In this document: piece by piece, positions 7,856 through 16,569 of the stretch
Layout of the letters: each line of letters opens with the position of its first letter
Position numbering within the stretch: position 1 is the first letter of the stretch
Source: Phycisphaeraceae bacterium
Lineage (GTDB): Bacteria > Planctomycetota > Phycisphaerae > Phycisphaerales > UBA1924
Length of the DNA: 64,000 nucleotides
NCBI GenBank assembly: GCA_019636845.1
Contig: JAHBWV010000001.1
Location: 3,410,001 to 3,474,000, forward strand
Direction of reading: 5' to 3'
Made by a program: the position numbers and the translations under genes
The notes under the pieces: model-generated
Told to the model about the DNA's origin: nothing
The model's database searches: none
What the model saw: the letters and a program-made list of their open reading frames with translations, nothing else

Positions 7856-9545
7856 GTGTTGGGCTCCGGTGTCACAGGACGTTTCGAGAGGGGCTCCACA
7901 CGCACGATGTCGGCATCAAACGCCTTTCGTGCGGCGACCACGAGCGGGTGCTCCTTCGCGGCTTCCATTGTAACCGATGAATCCGACCCGCCGCGTGAGT
8001 CCGGCCCCTCGATCGGAGCCGACTCGGGCGTCAGCACAGCGCGGAGCCGACGGCCGAGCGCGCCAGAGAGCGCGCGTGAGACGTCGTCGATCCGGGCCCG
8101 GAAGACGGCGATCGCCCCCATCGGCCCGACCAGCTCGATCTCGGTGGCCTCGATGCGGGCCACGCGCAACTGGTCGAGCGCGGTCGATGCCATCGACGAA
8201 GGGAACGCCGCACGCAACGCACCAATCGGATCCGTCGCGCCGGGTTCCCGGCTCGCATCGGCACGCGGGTGCTGAGGTTCAACGTGTGCCGCGGGCTCGG
8301 GGGCCGAGGCGATCGGAGGCGTCTGGACCGGTGTTCGCGGCGGCGCGGAGCGAACGGGAGGCAACGCCTCACCCGCTCCGACCGCCGTCAGCGTTTTTTT
8401 GCGCCGGCCCCCGCTGGCTCCGCGGCGCGCTGCGCGCCGGAGACCGACTTCGAGGCCGTGACCACCGCCGTCACATCCGCCAGTTTCTCCGTCAGTGCCA
8501 GACGCACGACCAGTGCCTCCAGCAGCGCACGCGGAGCCGACGAACGCTTCGCGGCCTGCTGCACGTTCTCGCACAGCGCGATCATGTGTACGATCCCCGC
8601 GGCATCGAACCGCTTCGCCCGAGCGGCTTCTTCCGCCCGCGCTTCTTCGGAGAGGTCCACGAGCGTGGTCTCCGGGCCGCACGCCGCGAGAACCATCAGA
8701 TCCCGCAGACGCTCAACGATCGCGTCGAGCATCTGGTCGATGGAGTTCCCGCGCACGAGCAGCGCGTCCGCCGCCTTGAGTGCCTCGCCCGCGTCACCCT
8801 CGGCGATGCGATCGATGAGGGTTCCCGTGAGTTCCCGGTCGGGGAGGCCGAGCAATTCTTCCAGCAACCTGACCGTGAGCTTCTTCTCGCCCGAGGCCAT
8901 CAGCCGGTCGAGCAGCGAGAGCGCGTCCCGCATGGAGCCGTTGCCGAGCTTCGCGACCGCGTGCAGCAGCTCCGGCTCGGCGGTGCGTTCCTCGCTCTTC
9001 ACGACGCTGCGCAGATGCTCGGCGATCTGCGAGGCGGGGATGTTGCGGAAATCGAACCGCTGGCAGCGCGACGCGATCGTCGCCGGGACCTTGTGCGCAT
9101 CGGTCGTGCACAGGATGAACTTCACGTGCTCGGGCGGCTCCTCCATGGTCTTGAGCAGCGCGTTGAACGCGTTGTTCGAGAGCATGTGGACCTCGTCGAT
9201 GATGTAGATCTTCAGGCGCCCCCGAAGCGGCCGGTACGCCGCGTTCGCGATCAGCTCGCGGACATTATCAACGCCCGTGTTGCTCGCGGCGTCGATCTCG
9301 ATGACATCCGTGTCCTTCCCCTGCATGATGAGCGCGTCGATCTCCGGGCCGCCCCCGTTCAGGGCCTTGGCGAAGATGCGTGCCATGGAGGTCTTGCCGA
9401 CGCCCCGCGTGCCGCAGAAGAGGTACGCGTGGGCGACACGGTCGGTGTCGATGGCGTTCCTGAGCGTTCTGGCGATCGCCTCCTGACCGACGACGGAGTC
9501 GAAATCCTGGGAGCGGTAACGGCGTGCGAGAACGGTGTAGGCCAT
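7852..9545 (-). CDS. dnaX: DNA polymerase III tau subunit, made by -1 frameshift from dnaX
   Basis: Clamp-loader ATPase. The zero frame (9545 to 8388, 385 residues) is the short gamma-like form: Walker A GTRGVGKTS (~46-54), IEIDAASNTGVDNVREL, Walker B IIDEVHMLS, sensor CTTDAHKVPATIASRCQRF, then the lid and collar domains. It ends ...AGAKKR-stop directly after a run of seven A. In the -1 frame translation continues from the A-run to 7852, adding 180 residues: a Pro/Ala-rich linker, then a folded domain with SMASTALDQLRVARIEATEIEL. The tau-like product would be 564 residues. Oddity: the four-cysteine zinc module normally found between Walker A and IEIDAAS is absent, replaced by ALNGGGPEIDALIMQGKDT. 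A TACAAT box lies 8 nt before the ATG. The -1 shift is inferred, not demonstrated. Confidence 0.88.
8347..8400 (-). promoter_or_regulatory. programmed -1 ribosomal frameshift signal in dnaX
   Basis: On the coding strand GC-AAAAAAA-CGC-TGA is read GCA AAA AAA CGC stop, a perfect X-XXY-YYZ heptamer (8400-8394) with the zero-frame stop 3 nt later. Fourteen nt downstream a hairpin can form: GGAGCG (8379-8374) pairs with CGCTCC (8352-8347), and inside it GAGGC (8370-8366) pairs with GCCTC (8362-8358). G-rich, weakly Shine-Dalgarno-like sequence lies upstream. These are the same elements as in the E. coli dnaX site. Confidence 0.8.
8388..9545 (-). CDS. dnaX: DNA polymerase III gamma-like subunit (zero-frame product of dnaX)
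   Basis: This is the product obtained without frameshifting: 385 residues, ATPase and collar domains only, ending K-K-R two codons after the slippery run. As in E. coli, the short form would load clamps but lack the C-terminal domain that ties the loader to polymerase and helicase. Confidence 0.85.
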   Translation of the reverse strand: MAYTVLARRYRSQDFDSVVGQEAIARTLRNAIDTDRVAHAYLFCGTRGVGKTSMARIFAKALNGGGPEIDALIMQGKDTDVIEIDAASNTGVDNVRELIANAAYRPLRGRLKIYIIDEVHMLSNNAFNALLKTMEEPPEHVKFILCTTDAHKVPATIASRCQRFDFRNIPASQIAEHLRSVVKSEERTAEPELLHAVAKLGNGSMRDALSLLDRLMASGEKKLTVRLLEELLGLPDRELTGTLIDRIAEGDAGEALKAADALLVRGNSIDQMLDAIVERLRDLMVLAACGPETTLVDLSEEARAEEAARAKRFDAAGIVHMIALCENVQQAAKRSSAPRALLEALVVRLALTEKLADVTAVVTASKSVSGAQRAAEPAGAGAKKR

Positions 9546-9553
9546 GGTGGGCG

Positions 9554-9559
9554 ATTGTA
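9554..9559 (-). promoter_or_regulatory. candidate -10 box of dnaX
   Basis: TACAAT ends 8 nt before the dnaX ATG, which has no clear ribosome site. Together these suggest a very short or absent 5' leader. The -35 match (TTCGAG at 18 nt) is poor. Confidence 0.35.
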
Positions 9560-9802
9560 GGGAGAGCCGCGCCGCCCTCGAACAGGATCACTCCCCCGCC
9601 CCGACGGGCCCCACGACCTCCCCCCCATACACCCACCCGTCTCCTCGCTGATCCCCTCTCGCTCGTCGAGCGCCCGCCGCTCACCCTCTCCGTCACTTCT
9701 CCTCTGTCTCCGGCGGCGACCAGCCCATGCGGGGTCGGTGATTGTCCTTTGGACGTGAGTCGTTGTGCCGCCCCGTGCGTTACGCCGAGTAGACTGGCAG
9801 CC

Positions 9803-11185
9803 GTGCAACTCTCACCCGTGCTCATCTGGAACGCGGTCGCGATCGCGCTGGCCTTGATCGGCGGCGCGCTGTTCCTGTGGGCGATGTTCTGGGACAGGGC
9901 GCGCGGGCGGCTGCGGTGCCCGAAGTGCTGGTACGACATGAAGGGGGCGGTGGAGGCGGGGGCGGAGCCACCGTGGATATGTTCTGAGTGTGGGAAGGCG
10001 ACTGGCACACTCCGCGCCCTGCGGCGAACGCAGAGACGCAAGGTCCGTGCCGTACTCGGCGCTTCGATCCTGGTTGCTGCTGGTGTCATCCTGCTGCGAG
10101 CACCCCTCGCGCCGATCTGGCCGAGGCACGTGCCTCGGATCGTGCTCTTTGTCGCGTCGCGTCAACTGGGTATCAACACGGTGCATGTCGATTCGGAGAT
10201 CAATCGCCGGATGTGGGAGGGTGACGGCGTGGTCATGATCTCTCGCTGGCCCGGGCTCTCTCGCCTGGAGAGACGTGCCGCGGGGGTGGCGAACGCAGCG
10301 CCGGGGTCTCTCTACGGTCTCGATCCGGCGGGGTATCCGGTGTATCACGTTGCTGACATGGGTTCATACGCAGCGCCGGTTCCCATTCCTCTCTCGGTTG
10401 ATCCCGACGCCATCGTGCGTGGTGCACAACTTCAGGACTTCTCCGCGTTGGAGCTGGTACGCGCGGGGTACATCGAGCGTGACCCGTTCGTGGCGAACGA
10501 CGATCGGGGGCTCATCGTGATCCGTGAGGCGTTGCCGCGTCTGGATCTGGATGGTGATGGAGATCTGGACTGTCTCCTGCTGGCGGGACGTGATCGATCG
10601 TCGACGATGGTCTTCACCCTGCTTCGTGACGCGGAGGGGTGGTCGTACGCGGGCGAGTTCTCGATACCAAGGGGGAGATATGCGGACGAGGAGACGAGGA
10701 TCGTGTCGATCGCGGGCCATCCTTTCCTGTTGGCGCAGGACGACATGGTGACGGGATCCGGTGTGTACGAGGGACGCCTGCTCTTTCACGATCTGCGCGA
10801 TCCCGCGGGCGCATCGCCCTTCGCGATTCCATCACGCGGCCACCTCTATGGATGGGCGGAAGCGATCGACCACGAGTGGACGGTCGATCTGATCCTTGAC
10901 GAGCACGTCGGCACAGAAGTGCCCGCGGCCTTCAGCGCGGAGTATCTCGTGACATATTTGAAGAGCGACGTCGACGGGACGTCGCCGTTTGCTCGATTCG
11001 ATCCGCCGCCGCCGGTCTCCTGGCGGGTTCGCTACGCGTGGGATGGTGCCAGTGGCAGGTTCCGTGCGAGCGAGTGGGAGTGGACCTGCACGCCCAAGCC
11101 GCGGTACGCGGGAGCGACGCCGCCGATGATCGGGGGCAGCGCTGACGTGGATCGGTTTGAGCGGTTCCATGCGGAGAGGCGATGA
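9803..11185 (+). CDS. membrane zinc-ribbon protein with FG-GAP-like region
   Basis: The GTG at 9803 is taken as start because the protein proper (460 residues) begins there; the in-frame region upstream is low-complexity. Order: TM helix (residues ~5-28, IWNAVAIALALIGGALFLWA), a zinc ribbon CPKCWYDMKGAV...CSECGK, a second TM helix (VLGASILVAAGVILL), then a long extracytoplasmic domain. That domain contains LDLDGDGDLDCLLLAGRD, an Asp-rich calcium-binding-like loop seen in FG-GAP repeats. This C-P-x-C-x-Y-D/x-L-x-G ribbon recurs in membrane proteins of planctomycetes, and a related one is at 41068-42291. Function unknown. It stands between dnaX (divergent) and hicA (convergent). Confidence 0.7.
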   Translation: MQLSPVLIWNAVAIALALIGGALFLWAMFWDRARGRLRCPKCWYDMKGAVEAGAEPPWICSECGKATGTLRALRRTQRRKVRAVLGASILVAAGVILLRAPLAPIWPRHVPRIVLFVASRQLGINTVHVDSEINRRMWEGDGVVMISRWPGLSRLERRAAGVANAAPGSLYGLDPAGYPVYHVADMGSYAAPVPIPLSVDPDAIVRGAQLQDFSALELVRAGYIERDPFVANDDRGLIVIREALPRLDLDGDGDLDCLLLAGRDRSSTMVFTLLRDAEGWSYAGEFSIPRGRYADEETRIVSIAGHPFLLAQDDMVTGSGVYEGRLLFHDLRDPAGASPFAIPSRGHLYGWAEAIDHEWTVDLILDEHVGTEVPAAFSAEYLVTYLKSDVDGTSPFARFDPPPPVSWRVRYAWDGASGRFRASEWEWTCTPKPRYAGATPPMIGGSADVDRFERFHAERR

Positions 11186-11257
11186 TTGAGCGCGCAGCGA
11201 CAACCTCCCGGCGGGTTGTCCCACCGGGCTGCTATTACGGCCGACGGGGAGTGTTTG

Positions 11258-11497
11258 TCACACGATCGCGCGGAGAAGTTCTTCCCGCGTCAGACCGTGG
11301 TGCCGCTCGACCTCTCGCAAAATGGCGTTGAGCGTGCCAATGCGGAGCGGGTCGTGGGCGGGTATCGTGATGTGATGCTCGCCGCCACGGTTTGTCGTGA
11401 GGCGCATGTGGCTGCCGGTCTGGCGAGTGATCGCGTAGCCGAGCGACACGAGCCGCCTGGCGAGATCGTTGCCGGAGAGGTCACGCGGCAGCTTCAT
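11258..11497 (-). CDS. hicA: HicA-type toxin (mRNA interferase)
   Basis: This 79-residue double-stranded RNA-binding-like fold protein belongs to the HicA/YcfA family. It has the typical GYAITRQTGSHMRL motif, in which the histidine of GSHM is the catalytic residue, followed by HHITIPAHDPLRIGTLNAIL. HicA cleaves mRNAs and tmRNA during stress unless held by HicB. Its ATG overlaps the stop of the antitoxin gene (11494-11497), and antitoxin-first order is common in this family. Confidence 0.9.
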   Translation of the reverse strand: MKLPRDLSGNDLARRLVSLGYAITRQTGSHMRLTTNRGGEHHITIPAHDPLRIGTLNAILREVERHHGLTREELLRAIV

Positions 11498-11715
11498 GCC
11501 GCGATCACCTCATCGCGCACGTAGTGAAGTCGGATCATCTTCGGACGCTCCGCATCCTCGAAGTGGCAGGCCACGGCGTCGCGCACCGCCTGCTTCAGGG
11601 CATCGAGCGTCGCCGCCTGCGTCACGACAGAGTGTCCGAGCGCGGAGGCGACGAAGCCGCCTTCGGGATCGTCCTCGACGACGAATACGATCTCCGTGCT
11701 GGATGGCTTGCTCAT
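11494..11715 (-). CDS. hicB: HicB-type antitoxin
   Basis: This 73-residue protein matches the small HicB/UPF0150 fold: FVVEDDPEGGFVASALG, then a helix LDALKQAVRDAVACHF and a short strand with IRLHYV. It lacks the extra C-terminal DNA-binding domain of longer HicB proteins, so autoregulation, if any, must rely on another factor. It is transcribed first and overlaps hicA by 4 nt. Confidence 0.85.
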   Translation of the reverse strand: MSKPSSTEIVFVVEDDPEGGFVASALGHSVVTQAATLDALKQAVRDAVACHFEDAERPKMIRLHYVRDEVIAA

Positions 11716-11811
11716 CGTGCCTCCTCGCGTGCTTTCACAGCTGCCCTACCCCTTCAAGGCCATCCGCTCGCTCACGCTCGCGGTTCTCTATGCCAGTGCC
11801 AACGATGTTCC

Positions 11812-12918
11812 TCACGCCACCGTGATGGACTTGTCGAGGTAGACATCCTGGATCGCCTGCAGAAGGCCCGCGCCCTCCTTCATGGGACGCTGGAAGGCCT
11901 TGCGGCCGGAGATCAGCCCCGCGCCGCCGGCCCGCTTGTTGACCACGGCGGTCCAGACTGCTTCCTGGAGGTCGCTCGCGCCCTTGGACTCGCCGCCGGA
12001 GTTGATGAGCGGTGCGCGGCCCATGTAGTTGTTGATGATCTGGTAGCGGCAGAGGTCGATCGGGTGGCCGCCCGCGCCGGCCTCATCGCTGCCGCCGAGC
12101 TTGGTGTACACGCGCTTGTCCCACTTGCCGTAGGAGGAGCCTCCGGAGTTGATCGCGGCGTACCCGCCGTTGTTGGTCGGCAGCTTCTGCTTGATGATGT
12201 CGGCCTGAATCGTCACACCGAGGTGGTTGGCCTGGCCCGTCAGGTCCGCAGAAGCGTGGTAGTCGACCGACTTGCCATCCGCGCCCTTCACCTTGAACGC
12301 GTTGTTGCGGGTGTAGCACCAGAGGACGGTGACCATGCCGTAGGCGTGGGCCTCTTCGAACATCTCCGCGACGTACTTGATCTCGTCGCGCGAGTTGTCC
12401 GACCCGAAGTACACCGTCGCGCCGACCGCCAGCGCACCCATCTCGAAGCACTGCTTGATCGACCCGAAGTACGACTGCTTGAAGATATTGGGATACGTCA
12501 GCATCTCGTTGTGGTTGAACTTCACGAGGAACGGGATCTTGTGGGCGTACTTCCGCGCCACCGATCCGAGCACGCCGACCGTGCTCGCCACCGCGTTGCA
12601 CCCTCCCTCGATCGCGAGCTTGACGATGTTCTCCGGGTCGAAGTACTCAGGGTTCGGCGCGAAGGATGCGCCGGCCGAGTGCTCGATCCCCTGGTCGACA
12701 GGCAGGATGCTCATGTACCCCGTGCCGCCGAGCCGCCCGTGGTTCAGGATCGTCTGGAAGTTCCGCAGCACGTTCACGTTCCGGTCCGTCGCGCTGGCGA
12801 CGCGATCGACAAAGTCCGGGCCGGGCAGGTGCAGCGCACCCTTGCCGATGGTCTTGGATTCGTGCTTCAGAAGCGCGTCATACTCAGCGCCGAGGACTTC
12901 GCGAACGTTGATGGCCAT
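11812..12918 (-). CDS. fbaB: class I fructose-bisphosphate aldolase (DhnA/FbaB type)
   Basis: Glycolytic/gluconeogenic aldolase that splits fructose 1,6-bisphosphate through a Schiff-base lysine. It has 368 residues from the ATG at 12918, with GGAG 7 nt upstream; the in-frame ATG at 12984 adds a non-conserved extension. Visible motifs: [24 protein letters not shown] strands, [50 protein letters not shown], and [12 protein letters not shown] followed by [16 protein letters not shown] near the C-terminus. Codon use is less C-skewed than that of its neighbours, fitting high expression. Monocistronic. Confidence 0.9.
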   Translation of the reverse strand: MAINVREVLGAEYDALLKHESKTIGKGALHLPGPDFVDRVASATDRNVNVLRNFQTILNHGRLGGTGYMSILPVDQGIEHSAGASFAPNPEYFDPENIVKLAIEGGCNAVASTVGVLGSVARKYAHKIPFLVKFNHNEMLTYPNIFKQSYFGSIKQCFEMGALAVGATVYFGSDNSRDEIKYVAEMFEEAHAYGMVTVLWCYTRNNAFKVKGADGKSVDYHASADLTGQANHLGVTIQADIIKQKLPTNNGGYAAINSGGSSYGKWDKRVYTKLGGSDEAGAGGHPIDLCRYQIINNYMGRAPLINSGGESKGASDLQEAVWTAVVNKRAGGAGLISGRKAFQRPMKEGAGLLQAIQDVYLDKSITVA

Positions 12919-13020
12919 CGAACTGCTCCGGGGGGCTTGTGAGGGAAGGCGTGTGTGGGGAGATCGTGAAACAGTCCTGATCATAGGTGGCGGAACGCCT
13001 CTTTGGACTACACTCCATTC

Positions 13021-13036
13021 GGCCCTTTGCCGGGCC
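13021..13036 (+). promoter_or_regulatory. hairpin next to the ribosome site of the 13050 gene
   Basis: GGCCC-TTTGCC-GGGCC lies directly before the GGGAGG ribosome site. It may modulate translation initiation; it has no T-tract. Confidence 0.3.
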
Positions 13037-13049
13037 GGGAGGATGTCCG

Positions 13050-13793
13050 ATGAGCGATCAACCAGGCAGATCCGCCGAGTGGCTCAACCAGAACCACGAG
13101 CGTCTCATCCGTGCGGCGTTCATGCATCGGTCGCAACGACTCGGGCTTCTTGAGCACGAGGCCCGACGCGCATCACCTCCCCCGCGGCCGTGGAGAATCT
13201 ACGCCGGCATCGCCAGTTGCATCATCGTTCCCCTCATCCCCCTTGGCATCGGGCTGATGATCAGCCACGCACTCCGCACGCGGGCCGCGAAACGCAGACG
13301 CGCCGAACTCCTCGACCCGGCATGCATCGCGAACGGACGCGTCACCGTCGCGGTCCCTCTCATGTTCAACAGCATGTTCATGCGCGGGAGGGTCCCCGAG
13401 GCGCCGGGGCTTGTGCTCATCGTTGACGATGACGGTCCGGAACTCTCTGAAGACGAGATGCTCGAACTCATCACGAGAATCTCACTCGCGGACATGCGAT
13501 CGAAGGACCCCGTTGAGCGAGGGTTCGCCGCGCTGATGGCCAACGAGAGATTCGTGGCGCAGAAACGCGTGCGGATCGATCCTTCGGTCACGAACGGGCG
13601 CGTGATCTACGCGGCACACCTGATGGTCAGCCGCTCGGAACTCGTCGCCGATCTTGATGAGTTCCCGATGATCCCCTGCTTCGTCGGCCGCGGCGAACGC
13701 GCCATCATCCGAGTCGTCCCCGCGGAGGTCTTCGCCACCGTTGCCGATCTCTCGAAAGAGCTGGCTCGCGCGATCGGCACCAAAGAGCCATAG
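13050..13793 (+). CDS. hypothetical single-span membrane protein
   Basis: This 247-residue protein starts at the ATG at 13050, with GGGAGG 7 nt upstream. A basic, His-rich N-terminus is followed by one clear TM helix (residues ~53-75, [20 protein letters not shown]). A cytosolic-looking domain of about 165 residues follows, with [13 protein letters not shown] and [20 protein letters not shown] as two related strands. This suggests an internal duplication, one half ending in [16 protein letters not shown] and the other in [14 protein letters not shown] do not recognise the family. It is convergent with the PrsW operon. Confidence 0.65.
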   Translation: MSDQPGRSAEWLNQNHERLIRAAFMHRSQRLGLLEHEARRASPPPRPWRIYAGIASCIIVPLIPLGIGLMISHALRTRAAKRRRAELLDPACIANGRVTVAVPLMFNSMFMRGRVPEAPGLVLIVDDDGPELSEDEMLELITRISLADMRSKDPVERGFAALMANERFVAQKRVRIDPSVTNGRVIYAAHLMVSRSELVADLDEFPMIPCFVGRGERAIIRVVPAEVFATVADLSKELARAIGTKEP

Positions 13794-13929
13794 CCCGAAT
13801 CTCTGGTCCAGCGCCGTTCGATCGCATCGGCAGGTTCGAAGTTCACGAGACGCTCGTGCCCTTGTCGTGTCAGTGCTCGCCGCGGCTCGTCGCTTTTGAC
13901 TGGCCACACGACACTGGCCACACGACCGA

Positions 13930-14811
13930 TCAGAACAACACGCCGCTCCGCTCCAGCATGATCGCCAGCGCGTTGTACGCGCCGTGCAGCACGATCGCCC
14001 CGACCAGCCAGCGCGTCGCCGGCACAAGATCCGGGCGGCGCTTGTCGCGCATCCCGTCGCGCCACGCCCTGGCCAGCCCCATCCCCGCGAGCATCGAGCA
14101 CCCCACGTGCAGCGCGACACACACCGTCCACCGCCACAGCACCAGCTCCGCCGAGGGCAGACGCACGTACACGTGCAGGTACAGCAGGTTCTCGATCACG
14201 GAGAACACAAGCCCCGCCGCGCCAGCGCAGATCAGAATCTGCGCACGACTCAGAAACAGATACGGCTTCCGCTCGACGACATACGTCGCCAGCGCGACCT
14301 TGCACACCTCCTCAACGATCGGACCGAAGACCACCAGCACGATCGCGCCGAAGAGCCCCTGACCCCCGCCCCAGATCGCGCCCGCGAACGCGCCCACAAT
14401 CGCGAACGGACCCGCGGCAAGCGCGAGAAGCCCCGTGATGCCCCACGACCGCCCGACATCCCGCTCGGCAACCCTCGCATCCAGCCAGCGCGCGTACGTC
14501 ACCGCGTCATCGGGCGCACGCCCCGAGAGCGACTCGCTCGTCGTCGGCTCCTCCCACACGCTCTCGTCCGGCTCCGCATCCACGGGCCGGATCGACGCAG
14601 ATCCGCACTCGGGGCACGGCATCCGCTCTTTGATTCCCAAACGGCTGTACCCGCACCGCCAGCACCCCGACCCCTCCTCGCCGACGACCTCACGCCCCGA
14701 CGAACGGATATGTGGCTCATTGGCCACACTGTCGCGCGCCCTCTCGCGACGACCGACCCGGAAGGTTCCGTCCCCCCGCTCACCGCTCCCAGATTGATCC
14801 CCCCTCGGCAT
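13930..14811 (-). CDS. PrsW-family intramembrane metalloprotease, zinc-ribbon fused
   Basis: This 293-residue protein starts at the ATG at 14811, overlapping the upstream stop (TGATG). An N-terminal zinc ribbon (CWRCGYSRLG...CPECGSAS, residues ~46-70) precedes seven or so TM helices. The PrsW signatures are present: GPIVEEVCKVALA (EExxK), FSVIENLLYLHVY (ExxxY), HVGCSMLAGMGLA (HxxxG) and VLHGAYNALA. PrsW proteases cleave membrane-bound regulators such as anti-sigma factors. It is the last gene of a three-gene operon behind two UPF0145 proteins, which may be substrates or partners; this last point is inference. Confidence 0.85.
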   Translation of the reverse strand: MPRGDQSGSGERGDGTFRVGRRERARDSVANEPHIRSSGREVVGEEGSGCWRCGYSRLGIKERMPCPECGSASIRPVDAEPDESVWEEPTTSESLSGRAPDDAVTYARWLDARVAERDVGRSWGITGLLALAAGPFAIVGAFAGAIWGGGQGLFGAIVLVVFGPIVEEVCKVALATYVVERKPYLFLSRAQILICAGAAGLVFSVIENLLYLHVYVRLPSAELVLWRWTVCVALHVGCSMLAGMGLARAWRDGMRDKRRPDLVPATRWLVGAIVLHGAYNALAIMLERSGVLF

Positions 14812-15311
14812 CACGCGCCCCGCTTGTACGCCGTGCCGCTCGCGACCACGCACACCATCGTCATCACGCGGTTCGAGGTCGCCGCGCTCCCGCCGATGTC
14901 CGTGCTCTCGATGCGGACATTGCAGATCGCGTCGTACCCGAGCGCGCGTGCCTGCCTCGCCATGCGCAGCACCGCCTCGCGCCGTGCACGGGACATCAGC
15001 GTCTCGAGCGTCCGCAATTCGCCGCCGATGATCTTCTTGAGCATCGACACAAAGGTCTTGAAGTAATCGCTGGAGATCACCGACTCTCCGGAAACCAGCG
15101 CGGGTGCGTTGGCCTCGCTCGTGTGCTCTCTCCCGCACATGGGGAACGTGCGAAGGTCCGTGACGAGCATCGGCGCAAGCACCTCCGCCTCGGCGATGCG
15201 CAGGCGTTTCAGGTGGCGGATCTCGGCGATGCGCCCCGCGCTCAGGCCGACGATCAGCAGGACGAGCACCCAACCGAACTCGAAGAGAAGATCAAGTGGT
15301 ACGTTGTTCAC
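14811..15311 (-). CDS. membrane-anchored UPF0145 (YbjQ-like) protein
   Basis: This 166-residue protein starts at the GTG at 15311, where GGGGAGGA lies just upstream; an ATG further up lacks a ribosome site. An N-terminal TM helix (LLFEFGWVLVLLIVGLSAG) leads into a UPF0145 core: ISSDYFKTFVSMLKKIIGGE, then LMSRARREAVLRMARQARALG and AICNVRIESTDIG. UPF0145 proteins form pentamers resembling dodecin-like barrels; their function is not established. The gene overlaps the PrsW gene at its 3' end and follows its paralogue by 13 nt. Confidence 0.8.
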   Translation of the reverse strand: MNNVPLDLLFEFGWVLVLLIVGLSAGRIAEIRHLKRLRIAEAEVLAPMLVTDLRTFPMCGREHTSEANAPALVSGESVISSDYFKTFVSMLKKIIGGELRTLETLMSRARREAVLRMARQARALGYDAICNVRIESTDIGGSAATSNRVMTMVCVVASGTAYKRGA

Positions 15312-15324
15312 CGCGATCCTCCCC

Positions 15325-15651
15325 TCAGGCGTGCTCGGGCTGCACAACCGCCGCGGTGCCGTAGGCGTACATCTCCGCCGCACCCGTCGTGACGCTGCTG
15401 GTGCTGAATCTCACGTTGAGGATGGCGTTGGCCCCGAGCTGCTGGGCCTGGGCCATCATCCGTTCGACCGCCTGCCTGCGCGACTCGGTGAGCAGTTCGG
15501 TGTATCCCTTGAGCTCCCCGCCGACGATGTTCTTCAGCCCCGCCGCGATGTCGCGCCCGAAGTGCTTGGCACGCACGGTGTTCCCCTGCACCAGCCCCTT
15601 CAGCTCGACGACCCGCATCCCCGGCACAAGCTCTGTGTTGACGACGATCAT
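15325..15651 (-). CDS. UPF0145 (YbjQ-like) protein
   Basis: This 108-residue soluble protein is the canonical form of the family: MIVVNTELVPGMRVVELKGL, VRAKHFGRDIAAGLKNIVGGE, LLTESRRQAVERMMAQAQQL, ANAILNVRFSTS. It starts at 15651 with AGGAG 7 nt upstream. It is first in the operon UPF0145 - membrane UPF0145 - PrsW, with 13 nt to the next start, so the three are probably one functional unit. Confidence 0.88.
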   Translation of the reverse strand: MIVVNTELVPGMRVVELKGLVQGNTVRAKHFGRDIAAGLKNIVGGELKGYTELLTESRRQAVERMMAQAQQLGANAILNVRFSTSSVTTGAAEMYAYGTAAVVQPEHA

Positions 15652-15764
15652 GCGCACACTCCTGGAACAAACCACGGGCCAAACTACCCGCATCAAACCC
15701 CGCACGCAACCAATCTGCCCTCCACGACGCCCAACATTCCCAGCATCTCATCACGCTCATTCGG

Positions 15765-15770
15765 TACAAT
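15765..15770 (+). promoter_or_regulatory. candidate -10 box giving a leaderless mRNA
   Basis: TACAAT ends 6 nt before the ATG of the 15777 gene, which has no ribosome site. The transcript would start at or next to the start codon. No clear -35 box. Confidence 0.35.
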
Positions 15771-15776
15771 CACTTC

Positions 15777-16550
15777 ATGCTTTCTTCATGCCTGATCGTG
15801 GCCGGCTCACTCCTCCTCTTCACCCCACCCCCCACCATCCCCCCCACCTCTCCCCCCGCGCCAGCCACCTCCCCCACCTCAACACCTCCAACGACGGCTC
15901 CGGTGCCGCCCGCCGAAGATGCCGCGGCACGCCCGAACCTCCTTCTGAACCCCTCCTTTGAAGACGGCGTGGACCCGTGGTTCAGTTTCGCCGAGCGGAA
16001 CACGACCTCATGGGGCAAGTTCTCGATCTCCGACACCGTCGCCCGAACCGGCACACGAAGCGCGCACCTCGAGATGGACAGCACCAAGTACCGCGGCCGC
16101 ACACGCATCCACGGCGCGGTCCAGGAGTTCAAAGCCACCCACGCCCCCGAGACCATCGGCGGGTGGTACAAGGTCGAGAGCTGGGAACGAGGCACACCCA
16201 AGCAGTACCTCCAGGTCGTCGTCATCCTCTGGAACATCAAGGAACGCGTCCCCGCCATCGGCAACGCACGCAACGTGCAGATCGCCTACACACTCGCGGG
16301 CGTCGAAGAGGCACCGCTCTCCATCTCCAACCGCAAGTTCATCCTCAGCGGCCCGCCCGAGCCCGTGCAGGGCGAGTGGGTCCACTTCGAGATCAACCCC
16401 CGCAACGACTTCAAGGCCCACTGGGGCGTCGACTTCAGCAACTTCGAGTTCTGCCGCGTCCTCTTCGAGGTCCGCTTCGACGCCCTGCGCGACGAGGATC
16501 CTCCCGTTCGGGGCGATGTCTACTACGACGATCTCTACGCCCACGAGTGA
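15777..16550 (+). CDS. secreted protein with carbohydrate-binding-like domain
   Basis: This 257-residue protein has a signal peptide (MLSSCLIVAGSLLLFTP), a Pro/Thr/Ser-rich linker (residues ~17-47) and then one beta-sandwich-like domain. That domain opens with LLLNPSFEDGVDPWFSF, the typical first strand of CBM4/9-type modules, and continues with RTGTRSAHLEMDSTKYRGR and GWYKVESWE. It ends GDVYYDDLYAHE, the usual last strand of such modules. It probably binds polysaccharide outside the cytoplasm, but has no catalytic domain. It faces the terminase-like gene tail to tail with only 19 nt between. Confidence 0.75.
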   Translation: MLSSCLIVAGSLLLFTPPPTIPPTSPPAPATSPTSTPPTTAPVPPAEDAAARPNLLLNPSFEDGVDPWFSFAERNTTSWGKFSISDTVARTGTRSAHLEMDSTKYRGRTRIHGAVQEFKATHAPETIGGWYKVESWERGTPKQYLQVVVILWNIKERVPAIGNARNVQIAYTLAGVEEAPLSISNRKFILSGPPEPVQGEWVHFEINPRNDFKAHWGVDFSNFEFCRVLFEVRFDALRDEDPPVRGDVYYDDLYAHE

Positions 16551-16569
16551 ACATCCCCGGTCGCCCCGA

